A stretch of DNA of 64,000 bases from Sphingomonas faeni (GCF_023195535.1 NZ_JALPNF010000003.1:434001-498000), one strand, 5' to 3'; numbered from the stretch's first letter, positions 53,572 to 63,197 are shown. Numbers and translations are program-made. The notes: generated by a model not told the origin, from the letters alone.

Positions 53572-53744
53572 GACCGGTTCGCCGCGATGAACGACTCGAT
53601 TCGCGCCACCATCGGTTCGCGCGGCTGGCGACCGCGACGCAGGTCATGGACCAGCCGCGGATCGCCGACCGCCAGCCGCCCGAACTTCGTCATCGGCATG
53701 CCGGTCTGCCGCAGATATCGATCGATCTTCACGAGAACGGTCAT
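53568..53744 (-). CDS. mini helix-turn-helix protein
   Basis: A 58-residue, basic, probable Cro-like DNA-binding protein. The MPMTKFGRLAVGDPRLVHDL stretch reads as helix-turn-helix (Phe-Gly-Arg...Asp-Pro-Arg-Leu-Val), followed by the basic RRGRQPRE. A strong ribosome binding site, GGGAGGAG, precedes ATG 53744. It faces the S24-type repressor across the operator at 53807-53831. Size and layout recall phage Cro, but no phage genes are near. Confidence 0.75.
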   Translation of the reverse strand: MTVLVKIDRYLRQTGMPMTKFGRLAVGDPRLVHDLRRGRQPREPMVARIESFIAANRS

Positions 53745-53806
53745 CGTCGCTCCTCCCGAGTCCTGGCCCGAGTCCTTGGCCAATGTTCTTGATCTGTTCC
53801 GACAAA

Positions 53807-53831
53807 TCCTACTTGTCTAGGAAATTTCCTA
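53807..53831. promoter_or_regulatory. palindromic operator between mini-HTH and S24-type genes
   Basis: Three half-sites, TCCTA (53807), TAGGA (53818) and TCCTA (53827), form two overlapping dyads. The second is the perfect palindrome TAGGAAATTTCCTA. The site lies between two divergent regulators, 16 bases before the S24 start. It is most likely the binding site of one or both. Confidence 0.6.
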
Positions 53832-53846
53832 CGTTACGGTCGGTCG

Positions 53847-54479
53847 GTGGCCAAAATCGCACCCGATCCCGATCCGCGACGCGCGTTGGCGACGCTCGCG
53901 GCGGCGCGCGGCGACAGTCTGGCGGCGCTATCGGCGATGCTCGGGCGCAACCCGGCGTATCTTCAACAATATGTCCGCCGCGGATCGCCCAAGCTGCTCG
54001 GCGAACGCGATCGGCGGTTGCTGTCGGATTATCTCGGGGTCAGCGAGGCCATCCTCGGCGCACCGCCGGAGCACGCGGCGGAGTTCCGCGTCCCGAAGCT
54101 CAACGTCGTCGCATCGGCAGGCCCCGGCGCGCTGGTCGATGGCGAGATCGCGCTTGGCACCGACACGCTCGATCCGGGTCTCGCGCGCCGGCTTGGATTG
54201 AAGGACGGGCAGGCGGCGATCATCCGCGTACGCGGCAGCTCGATGGAGCCAGGGCTGTTCAACGGCGATCATATCGTGGTGGACACCGCCAGCCGGACAC
54301 CGCGCGCAAAGGGCGGCGTCTACGTGATCCGGATCGACGACGCGGTGATGGTGAAGCGAGTCGCGCTGACCGGCGGCACGTTGGTGGCGACGAGCGACAA
54401 TCCGGCCGCGGGGCCGGTGCCGGACGGACGGATCACGGTGATCGGCCGTGTCGTCTGGCAGATGCGCGAACCGCGGTAG
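53847..54479 (+). CDS. S24/LexA-type repressor with N-terminal helix-turn-helix
   Basis: A 210-residue protein. An N-terminal helix-turn-helix-like region (about 15-60, SLAALSAMLGRNPAYLQQYV) precedes an S24 peptidase-like domain with catalytic Ser132 in RGSSMEPGLFNG and Lys170 in AVMVKRVAL. A possible Ala-Gly self-cleavage bond is at 91-92. Such proteins are LexA/CI-like repressors that inactivate themselves after DNA damage. GTG 53847 is the start, since no in-frame ATG precedes the domain. It is divergent from a mini-HTH gene across a palindromic operator. Confidence 0.87.
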   Translation: MAKIAPDPDPRRALATLAAARGDSLAALSAMLGRNPAYLQQYVRRGSPKLLGERDRRLLSDYLGVSEAILGAPPEHAAEFRVPKLNVVASAGPGALVDGEIALGTDTLDPGLARRLGLKDGQAAIIRVRGSSMEPGLFNGDHIVVDTASRTPRAKGGVYVIRIDDAVMVKRVALTGGTLVATSDNPAAGPVPDGRITVIGRVVWQMREPR

Positions 54480-54527
54480 CGAGAGGCTTCAACCCCCTTC
54501 CGTACTCCCTATTCGTAACCCCTCTTC

Positions 54528-54677
54528 CGTTCGTGCTGAGTAGCGACCGAGTAGCTCCGTTAGGAGCGTATCGAGGGCGCGTATCGAAGCATGGGTTCCG
54601 CGTACCAACCTGTCCTTCGATACGCCGTCTCGATACGCTGCGTTGCAGCTACTCGACCGCTACTCAGGACGAACGGG
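54528..54677. repeat. 150-base hairpin unit, type D, copy 2
   Basis: Nearly identical in length and sequence to 45875-46025: outer arms GTTCGTGCTGAGTAGC / GCTACTCAGGACGAAC (one mismatch), inner arms, and shared middle CGAAGCATGGGTTCCGCG. It fills most of the 263-base gap after the S24-type gene. Confidence 0.82.
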
Positions 54678-54742
54678 GGGCTGGCCGGCGAAGATGGGTC
54701 AGTTTTAGCCGTCACGTCGCGAGCCCAGAAGGACTCCCACGC

Positions 54743-54970
54743 TCAACGCCGATCGCGCAGCCACACCAACACCGCCGCCACGACCCCGACCCCGGTCCCG
54801 ATCAGAAACCCGGGCGTCACCTGCCCGATCGCAAAGCCGACGCCCGCGCCGCCCAGCATCCCCAGCGCGACGAGAAACCCGCCCGCGGCGCTCGGATCCT
54901 TGTGCGGAGGGGCGGTATCGCGGGAAACGGGGTCGCGGGAATTAGGGTCGGCCATGCCTCGTCCTGCCAC
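54743..54970 (-). CDS. small membrane protein, unknown function
   Basis: A 75-residue protein with an acidic/Pro-rich N-terminal third and two glycine-rich membrane segments (about 31-48 and 53-69) ending in RDRR. AtpI-like small proteins look broadly similar, but no atp genes are near, so I do not name it. ATG 54970 or 54955 may be the start. It stands alone, divergent from tamA. Confidence 0.6.
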   Translation of the reverse strand: MAGRGMADPNSRDPVSRDTAPPHKDPSAAGGFLVALGMLGGAGVGFAIGQVTPGFLIGTGVGVVAAVLVWLRDRR

Positions 54971-55094
54971 GCGACGCGCCGCGATGCCAGCCTTGCCGCC
55001 GCCGCCGTAGCTGCCCGCGGCCCCCGGACGAAACGTGGCGGAAATACGGCGCTACATACTGTTCCGCAACGACAAGCCCGGCTAGGAGCCGGTG

Positions 55095-57098
55095 ATGGTG
55101 TCCCGCGTCGGGCGAGCCGGGCCGGCCGCCGCCTTTTTCGTTCTGACGATCTCCGGTGCCGTGGCACAGACTCCGGCGCCCGTACCGACGCCAGTTCAGG
55201 TGCCGGCACTGGGGGCGCTCGGGCAGGCGCCTGTCGGTCAGACGCCCGACACGCCGATGTCGCTCGATCCCAACTCGCCGCTCGCCCCGCTTCCCGATAT
55301 CGGCGTCGCGTGGCCTGATCTCGCCGTCCGGCCGGACGATCCCGCGACCGCGATAGCCGCAACCGATGCCAACGCCGAAACCCGCTATGCTTGGCGGATC
55401 GACGGAATCGATGCGATCGACGCCGGCCTTCTCCGCCAGCGATTCGCACAGCTTTCGACGCTGGACGCGAACGACGGGCAGTCCGCCAACGCCGCGCAAC
55501 TTGATCGTCGCGCCCGCGAGGACGCCGACCTTTTGAACAGCCTGCTGCGCGCGGAGGGCTATTACGACTCCAATATCGTGACGCGCATAGAGCCCAGCGC
55601 GAAGCCGATGGTCGTGCTGTCGGTGGCGCCCGGCACGCTCTACCGGTTCAAGGGCGTGACGATCGACGGCATCGCCGCGGCGGGCGACAAGGCGCCGGGC
55701 CTCGTCACCGCGTTCGGCGTGAAGCCCGAGGATCCGGTCAATTCCGATGCGATCGTTGCGGGTCAGGCCAAGCTCACCACGCAGATCGGCCGCGAGGGCT
55801 TTCCGTTCGCCAAGGTCGGCGATCCGGCGATCGTCGTCGATCATGCCACGCGCACCGCGACGCTCGACCTGTCGGTGCAGCCCGGCGGCGCGCGCAAGTT
55901 CGGGCAGATCGTCGCGCTGCCCGGCAACCGGGTGTTCGATGCCGATCATGTCGCGGAGATTGCGCGCTTTTCGCCGGGCGATGCGTATGACGCGGCCAAG
56001 ATCGACGATCTCCGCCGCGCGCTGATCCAGACCAGCCTGGTCTCCGCGGTCGACATCAAGCCGGTGCAGGGCACGACGCCCGACACCGTCGATGTCGCGG
56101 TGAAGCTCGATCGGGCGCCGCCGCATACCATCGCGGGCGAACTCGGCTATGGCACCGGCGAGGGTGCGCGGGCGGAAATCAGCTGGACGCACCGCAACCT
56201 GTTCCCGCCCGAGGGCGCGCTGACGTTGCGCAGCGTGCTGGGGACGCAGGAGCAGCTCGGCTCGATCGTGTTCCGGCGCAACAATTTCCAGGCGCGCGAC
56301 CGCGTGCTGACGCTGCAGGCCTCCGCGGTGCACACCAACCGCGATGCCTATGATGCGAAGACCTTCACGCTCGCGGGCACGCTGGAGCGCCAGACCAACA
56401 TCTTCTTCCAGAAGACCTGGACGTGGTCGCTGGGCGCCGAGCTGATCGCGTCGGACGAGCGCGACGTGATCGTGTCGACCGGCGATCCGCGGCGGCGGAC
56501 GTTCTTCATCGGCGCGCTGCCGACCAGTCTCAACTATGACGGCTCCGACGACCTGCTGAACCCGACCAAGGGCTTTCGGCTTGGCGGGCGGCTCAGCCCC
56601 GAAGTGTCGTTGCAGGGGTCGGTGTTCGGCTACACGCGGACGCAGTTCGACGGCAGCGTGTACCAGCCGATCGGCGGCAGCGTGGTGCTTGCGGCGCGGA
56701 CCCGGCTCGGCACTATCGTCGGTGCGCCGCGCGATCAGGTGGCGCCGTCGCGGCGGTTCTATGCCGGTGGCGGCGCGTCGGTGCGCGGCTACGGCTATCA
56801 GTCGATCGGCCCGCGCGATCCCAACAACGACCCGATCGGCGGCCGCAGCCTGACCGAATTTTCGATAGAAGCTCGTGTGAAGGCGTTCGGCAATTTCGGC
56901 ATCGTCCCGTTCCTCGACGCGGGCAACATCTATACCTCGCCGCTGCCGAAATTCACCGGGCTGCAATACGGCACCGGGATCGGCGTGCGCTATTATTCGA
57001 ACTTCGGGCCGATCCGCCTCGACGTCGGCACGCCGATCAACCCACAGCCGGGCGATAGCCGGATCGCGGTGTACGTGTCGCTGGGGCAGGCGTTTTGA
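55095..57098 (+). CDS. tamA: outer-membrane translocation and assembly protein TamA
   Basis: A 667-residue Omp85-family outer-membrane barrel that works with TamB in moving lipids or autotransporters between membranes. Signal peptide first, then a Pro-rich linker, N-terminal POTRA domains (about 95-340), and a C-terminal barrel with the Omp85 motif region FYAGGGASVRGYGYQSIGPRD. The last residue is Phe (SLGQAF), as in outer-membrane barrels. ATG 55095 is taken for its spacing from AGGAG; GTG 55092 is possible. It overlaps tamB by 4 bases. Confidence 0.92.
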   Translation: MVSRVGRAGPAAAFFVLTISGAVAQTPAPVPTPVQVPALGALGQAPVGQTPDTPMSLDPNSPLAPLPDIGVAWPDLAVRPDDPATAIAATDANAETRYAWRIDGIDAIDAGLLRQRFAQLSTLDANDGQSANAAQLDRRAREDADLLNSLLRAEGYYDSNIVTRIEPSAKPMVVLSVAPGTLYRFKGVTIDGIAAAGDKAPGLVTAFGVKPEDPVNSDAIVAGQAKLTTQIGREGFPFAKVGDPAIVVDHATRTATLDLSVQPGGARKFGQIVALPGNRVFDADHVAEIARFSPGDAYDAAKIDDLRRALIQTSLVSAVDIKPVQGTTPDTVDVAVKLDRAPPHTIAGELGYGTGEGARAEISWTHRNLFPPEGALTLRSVLGTQEQLGSIVFRRNNFQARDRVLTLQASAVHTNRDAYDAKTFTLAGTLERQTNIFFQKTWTWSLGAELIASDERDVIVSTGDPRRRTFFIGALPTSLNYDGSDDLLNPTKGFRLGGRLSPEVSLQGSVFGYTRTQFDGSVYQPIGGSVVLAARTRLGTIVGAPRDQVAPSRRFYAGGGASVRGYGYQSIGPRDPNNDPIGGRSLTEFSIEARVKAFGNFGIVPFLDAGNIYTSPLPKFTGLQYGTGIGVRYYSNFGPIRLDVGTPINPQPGDSRIAVYVSLGQAF

Positions 57099-60000
57099 GC
57101 GAGGAAGCGACCCTTCCAAAGCGCCGGATCGCGTGGTGGCGCTGGATTGTCAGTGCAGTCATGGCGCTGCTGGTGATCCTCGGCACGGCGTTGCTGATCG
57201 TCGACACGGGGATCGGGCATCGTTTCGTCGCGGACCGGATCGCCGCGATCCGGACCGCGAACGGGCTGCGCTTCACGGTCGGGCGGATCGACGGGTCGCT
57301 GTACGGCGAAACGCGGCTGATCGATCTGCGCGTGTACGATCTGGAGGGGCTTGTCTTCCAGGCGCCGAACGTCCGGCTGGACTGGTCGCCGTTCGACTGG
57401 TTCTTGAACCGGCTGGAGATCCGGCGGCTGATCGTCGATCGCGCGATCCTGACGCACACGCCGCGAACCCGGCCGTCGAAGACCCGCGGATCTATCCTGC
57501 CCGACTTCGATATCCGGATCGGCCAATTGTCGGTCGGGCGGCTGACGCTCGCGAAGCGCGTGCTGGGGACGCAGCGGATTGCGCGACTCGACGGACGTGC
57601 CGATATTCGTTCGGGGCGCGCGCTGGTCGACCTGAAGGCGCGCGTTGCCGGCAGCGACGACCTGACGCTCCGGATCGACGCGGAGCCGGCGCGCGACCGC
57701 TTCGACATCGACGTCGCCGCGAAGGGGGCCGCGGGCGGCGTGCTCGCGCGGATGGTCAAGGCGAAGGGGCCGGTCGCGCTGGCGGTGACCGGCGACGGCA
57801 GCTGGGCGAAGTGGAACGGCCGCGCCAACGGCATGATCGGGACGACGCGGGTGGTCGATCTCGCGCTGGCGCAGGTTGCCGGGCGTCATACGCTGTCGGG
57901 CACGCTCGCGCCGTCGTCGCTGCTCAAGGGCCGCCTGCAAAAGCTGACCGCGCCGCGCGTGCTCGTCAACGGCAGTGCAGGGTTCGCCGACCGCCGGCTG
58001 GACGGGCAACTCTCGTTGCGCACGCCGGCGCTGGCGGTGGACACGACCGGCATCATCGATCTCGGCGCCAACGCGTACCGCGACGTGCGGATCAAGGCGC
58101 GGCTGCTGCGTCCGCCCGCGCTGTTCGCCAATATGACGGGCAACATGGTCGAACTGCGCGCGATCCTCGACGGGCCGTTCGCGACCGCGGCGTTCGACTA
58201 CCGGATCGACGCCAGCCGGTTCGCGTTCGACCAGACCGGGTTCGAGAATGCACACGCCGCCGGCAAGGGGCGGCTTTCCGCCGCGCCGGTGACCGTGCCG
58301 ATCCGCTTCACCGCCGCCCGCGTCACCGGCGTCGGCACGGTCGCGGGCGGGATCCTGCGCAACCTGTCGGTCGACGGGCTCCTCCGCGTGACCCCGACGC
58401 TGCTGTCCGGCGACGCGCTGAGGCTGCGGTCCGACAAGCTCACCGGCAGCATCAATCTGGCGGTCGACCTGCGCAACGGGCAGTTCGAGGTCGGCATCAA
58501 TGGCGGGCTCGGGCGCTATCTGATCCCCGGGCTCGGCATCGTCGACGTGAAGTCGACCTTGCGCGTCGTCCCCGGCCCGAACCGCAAGGGGATGCGCGTG
58601 ATCGGGCAGGGCAGCGCGCAGATGGTGCGGCTCGACAACGCGTTCTTCCGCAGCCTCGCGGGCGGATTGCCGAGGATCACGACCAACCTCGAACGTACCA
58701 CCGATGGCGTGCTGCACTTCACCAATCTGGTGCTGACCGCGCCGCAGATTCGGCTGACCGGCAACGGTTACCGGCGTCGGGATGGGACCTTCCATTTCGA
58801 GGGCGGCGGACGCCAGCAGACCTATGGCCCGGTGACGCTGAAACTCGACGGGCAGATCGAGAAGCCGACGCTCGATCTCGTCTTCGCGAGCCCGAATGCG
58901 ACGCTCGGCCTGTCGAACGTCCGCGCGCATCTCGATCCGACGGCGCAGGGGTTCGCGTTCACCGCGGCGGGCGGCTCGCGGCTCGGGCCGTTCACGACCA
59001 ACGGCGCGATCCTGTTGCCGCCGGGCAAGGGCGCGACGATCGCGATCGCCGCGTTGAACGTCGCTGGCACCAAAGCGAGCGGCAATATCGCGGTCGTCGA
59101 TGGCGGCTTCAACGGTGCGCTCGCGGTCGCGGGCGGCGGTATCTCGGGTGAACTCCTGTTCCGTCCGGTTGGACAGATCCAGCGCATCGAAGGCCATCTC
59201 GCTGTAAAAGCCGCGACGCTCGACACCGTTGCACTTCGCCAGGGCAAGCTCGATTTCGTCACGTTGCTCGATCCCGCCGGCACCTCGATCGAGGCGACCG
59301 CGACCGGGCTCGGCCTGCGTCGCGGTGCGCTCAGCCTCGCGCGGTTCAACGGCTCCGCCTCCCTGCGCGGTGGCATCGGCACGATCAAGGCGTCGATCGC
59401 CGGCTCCCGCGGGCGCGCGTTCGATATCCAGAGCGTTACGCAGGTCACCGCGAACAGCTACGCGATCTCCGCGCAAGGGACGCTCGACGGTCGCCCCCTG
59501 AAACTGCTCACCCCCGCCGTCGTCACCCAGGCCGAAGACGGCTGGCACCTCGCCCCGACCAAGCTCAGCTTCGGCGGCGGTGAGGCGCAGGTCGGCGGGC
59601 TCTTCACCGCGACCAGCACCGCGATCGATGCCAGCCTGACGCGGATGCCGCTTGCCTTGCTCGACATCGGCTATCCGGGGCTCGGCCTGAGCGGTTCGGC
59701 ATCGGGGCGTTTCAACTTCGCCACGACGAACGGCGCCGCGCCGACCGGCAAGGCCGACCTCACGATCCGCGGCCTCGCCCGCGCCGGCCTCGTCCTGTCG
59801 TCGCGACCGATCGACGTCGGCGTCGCGGCGGTGTTGTCGCCCGACAAGCTCGGCCTGCGCGCGGTGATCGCCTCGGGCGGCAAGACGATCGGGCGCGCGC
59901 AGGCCCAGCTTGCACCGCTCGGGCCCAATGCTGGAGGGGGCGACCTCGCGTCGCGCATCAGCAACGCCCGGCTGTTCGGGCAGCTTCGGTACAGCGGGCC

Positions 60001-61252
60001 CGCTGACACGCTGTGGCGGCTCACCGGGGTCGAGCTGTTCGACCTTTCGGGCCCGGTCGCGATCGGCGCGGACGTCGTCGGCACGCTCGCCAACCCGACC
60101 TTGCGCGGCGTCGTCCAGGCGAACGGCGCGCGGATCGAGAGCGCGACCACCGGCACCGTCCTCACCAACGTCCAGGCGACCGGCCGCTTCGGCGGCTCGC
60201 GGCTCGTGATCGACCGGTTCGGCGCGGACGCGGGCAAGGGCGGGCGCGTCACCGGCACCGGCCAGTTCGAATTCGCCGCCGCCGCCGGGATCGGCCTCGA
60301 TCTGACGCTGCAGGCCGACAAGGCGGTGATGATCAACCGCGACGACATCGGCGCCACCGTCTCCGGGCCGCTGACGTTCAAGTCTAACGGCTCAGGCGGC
60401 ACGATCGCGGGCGACGTCCTGCTCGACAAGAGCCGCTACCGTCTCGGCCAGGCGACCGCCGCCAGCGCGGTGCCGCAGCTCAACATCCGCGAGATCAACC
60501 TGCCCGAGGGCGGGGAAGAGACCGCGAAACGCACCACGCCCTGGACGCTGGCGATCAAGGCGCGCGCCCCCAGCCAGGTGATGGTCAGCGGGCTCGGGCT
60601 GACCAGCGAATGGTCTGCCAACCTCCAGATCGCGGGCGCGCCCGATAACCCGGCGATCACCGGTCGCGCGACGCTGGTCCGCGGCGATTACGAGTTCGCC
60701 GGCCGCCAGTTCGAACTCGCGCGCGGCGTGATCCGGTTCGACGGCGGCGTGCCCGCCAACCCGGCGCTCGATATCGAGGCAAACGCGGATTCGACCGGGC
60801 TCAGCGCGTCGATCCGCGTCACCGGCTATGCGCTGAAACCCGAAATCGGTTTCACGAGCACGCCCGCGCTGCCCGAGGACGAACTGCTCTCGCGGCTGTT
60901 GTTCGGCACCTCGATCACCAACCTGTCCGCGCCCGAAGCGTTGCAGCTGGCGGCGGCGGTCGCGGCGTTGCAGGGCGGCGGCAGCGGTCTGAACCCGATC
61001 AACGCGGTGCGCCGCGCGGCCGGTCTCGATCGCCTGCGCATCCTGCCGGCGGACCCGCAGACCGGGCAGGGGACGTCGATCGCGGCCGGCAAATACGTCA
61101 CGCGGCGGCTGTATGCGGAAATCGTCACCGACGGGCAGGGCTATTCCGCCACGCAGGTCGAGTTCCAGGTCACCCGCTGGCTATCGCTGTTGTCGAGCAT
61201 CTCGACGCTCGGCCGCCAGAGCGCGAACGTGCGCGTGTCGAAGGATTATTGA
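57095..61252 (+). CDS. tamB: translocation and assembly protein TamB
   Basis: A 1385-residue bridge protein with one N-terminal membrane helix (about 14-36), a long beta-taco/repeat body and the C-terminal TamB (DUF490) domain. Family hallmarks near the end include LLSRLLFGTSITNLSAPEALQ and RLRILPADP. It should span the periplasm to TamA. The start is TTG at 57095, overlapping the tamA stop in TTGA; no better in-frame ATG is near, so the overlap decides it. Confidence 0.93.
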   Translation: MSEEATLPKRRIAWWRWIVSAVMALLVILGTALLIVDTGIGHRFVADRIAAIRTANGLRFTVGRIDGSLYGETRLIDLRVYDLEGLVFQAPNVRLDWSPFDWFLNRLEIRRLIVDRAILTHTPRTRPSKTRGSILPDFDIRIGQLSVGRLTLAKRVLGTQRIARLDGRADIRSGRALVDLKARVAGSDDLTLRIDAEPARDRFDIDVAAKGAAGGVLARMVKAKGPVALAVTGDGSWAKWNGRANGMIGTTRVVDLALAQVAGRHTLSGTLAPSSLLKGRLQKLTAPRVLVNGSAGFADRRLDGQLSLRTPALAVDTTGIIDLGANAYRDVRIKARLLRPPALFANMTGNMVELRAILDGPFATAAFDYRIDASRFAFDQTGFENAHAAGKGRLSAAPVTVPIRFTAARVTGVGTVAGGILRNLSVDGLLRVTPTLLSGDALRLRSDKLTGSINLAVDLRNGQFEVGINGGLGRYLIPGLGIVDVKSTLRVVPGPNRKGMRVIGQGSAQMVRLDNAFFRSLAGGLPRITTNLERTTDGVLHFTNLVLTAPQIRLTGNGYRRRDGTFHFEGGGRQQTYGPVTLKLDGQIEKPTLDLVFASPNATLGLSNVRAHLDPTAQGFAFTAAGGSRLGPFTTNGAILLPPGKGATIAIAALNVAGTKASGNIAVVDGGFNGALAVAGGGISGELLFRPVGQIQRIEGHLAVKAATLDTVALRQGKLDFVTLLDPAGTSIEATATGLGLRRGALSLARFNGSASLRGGIGTIKASIAGSRGRAFDIQSVTQVTANSYAISAQGTLDGRPLKLLTPAVVTQAEDGWHLAPTKLSFGGGEAQVGGLFTATSTAIDASLTRMPLALLDIGYPGLGLSGSASGRFNFATTNGAAPTGKADLTIRGLARAGLVLSSRPIDVGVAAVLSPDKLGLRAVIASGGKTIGRAQAQLAPLGPNAGGGDLASRISNARLFGQLRYSGPADTLWRLTGVELFDLSGPVAIGADVVGTLANPTLRGVVQANGARIESATTGTVLTNVQATGRFGGSRLVIDRFGADAGKGGRVTGTGQFEFAAAAGIGLDLTLQADKAVMINRDDIGATVSGPLTFKSNGSGGTIAGDVLLDKSRYRLGQATAASAVPQLNIREINLPEGGEETAKRTTPWTLAIKARAPSQVMVSGLGLTSEWSANLQIAGAPDNPAITGRATLVRGDYEFAGRQFELARGVIRFDGGVPANPALDIEANADSTGLSASIRVTGYALKPEIGFTSTPALPEDELLSRLLFGTSITNLSAPEALQLAAAVAALQGGGSGLNPINAVRRAAGLDRLRILPADPQTGQGTSIAAGKYVTRRLYAEIVTDGQGYSATQVEFQVTRWLSLLSSISTLGRQSANVRVSKDY

Positions 61253-61287
61253 ATGATCGCGCGCGCCGGTCTCGTTAGGAAGAGTGC

Positions 61288-62289
61288 ATGAAGCCCGTCA
61301 TCTTCGGCCTGTCCGGCCCCGTCCTCACGCCCCAGGAACGCGCGTTCTTCGCCGAGTGCGAGCCTGCCGGCTACATCCTATTCAAGCGCAACATCGTCGA
61401 TCGTACGCAGGTAAGGGCGCTGACGGACTCGCTCCGCGAACTGGCCGGCCGCGACGACCTGGCGATCCTGATCGATCAGGAAGGCGGCCGCGTCGCGCGG
61501 ATGGGCCCCCCCGAATGGCCGGCATTCCCAGCGGGCCCGGTGTTCGATGCAGCCTATGAACGCGCCCCAATGACCGCGATCCAGGCGGCGCGTGCGAATG
61601 GCCAGGCGCTGGGCGTGATGCTCAGCGAGGTCGGGATAACCGTCGATTGCGCGCCGCTGCTCGACGTGGCGCAACCCGATACGACCGATGCGGTGTCCTG
61701 TCGCACGTTCGGCTCCGACCCGATGCGGGTGGCGGCGCTCGGCCGGGCGACGCTGGAGGGGCTGGCCGAGGGCGGCGTCGTTGGCATCGTCAAGCACATG
61801 CCGGGCCACGGCCGCGCCAAGCTCGACACGCACCACCACCTCCCGACCGTCACCGCGACCGACGCCGAGCTGGAAATCGACATCGAACCCTTCCGCACGC
61901 TCAACCAGGCGCCGATGGGCATGACGTCGCATATCGTGTTCGAGGCGTGGGACGCCGACCGCCCCGCGACGCTGTCGCCGATCGTGATCGAACGGATCAT
62001 CCGCGAACGGATCGGCTTCGAAGGCCTGCTGATGACCGACGACATCGACATGAAGGCGCTGTCGGGCACCGCCGGCGACAAGGCGGCGGGCGCGATCGAA
62101 GCCGGTTGCGACCTCGTCCTCGACTGCTGGGCCCGCATGGACGAGATGATCGAAATCGCCGGTCGCCTGGGTGAAATTTCCGGCGCGTCGCGGGGGCGGC
62201 TCGATCGGGCGATGGCATCGGTCAGACAAACCAAGGGCGACTTCGCTAACTTGATAGCCACGCGGGACGCGCTGTTGGAGCGAGCCTGA
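61288..62289 (+). CDS. nagZ: beta-N-acetylhexosaminidase NagZ (GH3)
   Basis: A 333-residue cytoplasmic glycoside hydrolase family 3 enzyme that removes GlcNAc from anhydromuropeptides during cell-wall recycling. Signature motifs: DQEGGRVARMGPP, KHMPGHGRAKLDTHH (general acid/base His and Asp), and TDDIDMKAL with the nucleophile Asp. Length is typical. In related genomes nagZ is usually followed directly by scpA; here ~900 bases with an HslJ-like gene are interposed. Confidence 0.94.
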   Translation: MKPVIFGLSGPVLTPQERAFFAECEPAGYILFKRNIVDRTQVRALTDSLRELAGRDDLAILIDQEGGRVARMGPPEWPAFPAGPVFDAAYERAPMTAIQAARANGQALGVMLSEVGITVDCAPLLDVAQPDTTDAVSCRTFGSDPMRVAALGRATLEGLAEGGVVGIVKHMPGHGRAKLDTHHHLPTVTATDAELEIDIEPFRTLNQAPMGMTSHIVFEAWDADRPATLSPIVIERIIRERIGFEGLLMTDDIDMKALSGTAGDKAAGAIEAGCDLVLDCWARMDEMIEIAGRLGEISGASRGRLDRAMASVRQTKGDFANLIATRDALLERA

Positions 62290-62309
62290 TAGAAAACATG
62301 CGGGCATTG

Positions 62310-62347
62310 ATGCTTGATGCAAAAATCAAAAGTTTTGCATCAAGCAT
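62310..62347. repeat. 15-base perfect inverted repeat after nagZ
   Basis: Arms ATGCTTGATGCAAAA (62310-62324) and TTTTGCATCAAGCAT (62333-62347) are exact complements with an 8-base loop. The hairpin lies between two convergent genes. TGATGCAAAA is repeated near 63006 at the other side of the inserted block. It may be a terminator and/or the mark of an insertion end. Confidence 0.65.
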
Positions 62348-62374
62348 TTGCGCAAGTGGCCTGTAGCTAGCCGC

Positions 62375-62914
62375 CTACTTGTGGTCGAAATTGTTCGAGG
62401 TCTTGCGCCCGCTTTCGGACCCGCGCCCAAGGAGAGGATTGGTAATGGATACCAGTTCCGCCGTGCCCCCATCAGAGAAGGTGATCTGGAGCCGTCCGTC
62501 CTGTAGTGACCACGCCTCAGCCGCGTCCATTCGCTGCCAAAAATCGTTTGCCACGACGACACTGCGGCGATCACCGCAGCCTACCGCTGTTTGGATCATC
62601 GGCTGCGCGTTGTTGTGTGAGAAGCTGCCTGCGTTACCCACCGTGGTAGCCGACCAATTTAGACGGCTACCGCCAATGCTATTGCAACTCGCGGTGCCGT
62701 CGATCTGTCCGTTCGGACGGAAGCGGAGGCTCGCCGCTTCGGGTTCCGCATGAGCAACCTTGTTGCCAAGGAACCGTCGTAAGCCCCAGTAGTGGTTGGT
62801 AAGCCGGTCTCTGGTCAAACCGTCTACTGGCTGCGGTGCGGTACACTCAGCAAGGCAGAGCGCAATCAGCGTTAGCAAGAGCAGGTTTCGCACGAAACTC
62901 TCCAAGGCAGGCAA
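62375..62914 (-). CDS. META/HslJ-like lipoprotein
   Basis: A 179-residue predicted lipoprotein with lipobox LAEC (Cys24). The mature part matches META/HslJ domains: WGLRRFLG early, the TASCNSIGG motif and the following TAVGCGDRR. HslJ-type proteins are linked to heat shock and novobiocin response in E. coli, but function is uncertain. The gene is on the minus strand inside the nagZ-scpA interval and is AT-richer than its neighbours, with more Asn/Ser/Thr, pointing to transfer. Confidence 0.78.
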   Translation of the reverse strand: MPALESFVRNLLLLTLIALCLAECTAPQPVDGLTRDRLTNHYWGLRRFLGNKVAHAEPEAASLRFRPNGQIDGTASCNSIGGSRLNWSATTVGNAGSFSHNNAQPMIQTAVGCGDRRSVVVANDFWQRMDAAEAWSLQDGRLQITFSDGGTAELVSITNPLLGRGSESGRKTSNNFDHK

Positions 62915-63197
62915 AATTCTACCGAAAACGGCCTAACATCCAACTGCAACCGGACGCGATTATCTGTGTAAGCCAATGTCAGGTGACTACCAATCTCTCG
63001 GGCCCTGATGCAAAATTCACAATTTTCGCCTCGATCCGAAAACGGCGGAAAAACCGGGCTGCACGGCTATGCAGAATTCCGATGCGGAATAGGTCGCGGT
63101 ACCGGATGCTCACTGGACACAAGCGAGTGGCCTGAGTCCATCGCCAGCCCATCCTTTCACGGATGCCGAACCGCGTGCAATCCTGTATCTCGGCGTC
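62915..63197. other. 283-base AT-richer gap between the HslJ-like gene and scpA
   Basis: No gene is seen; the plus-strand frame at 62836-63135 has no features of a real protein. TGATGCAAAA near 63006 repeats part of the hairpin at 62310-62347. The gap contains the HslJ-like promoter region at one side and the scpA leader at the other. Confidence 0.55.

Noticed and set aside
54942..57119. 725-codon minus-strand frame
   Set aside because: It lies fully antisense to tamA, has Arg/Asp/His-heavy composition typical of a shadow in GC-rich DNA, and shows no domain.
56993..59548. 851-codon minus-strand frame
   Set aside because: Antisense to tamB; composition is Arg/Asp-rich with no recognisable motif.
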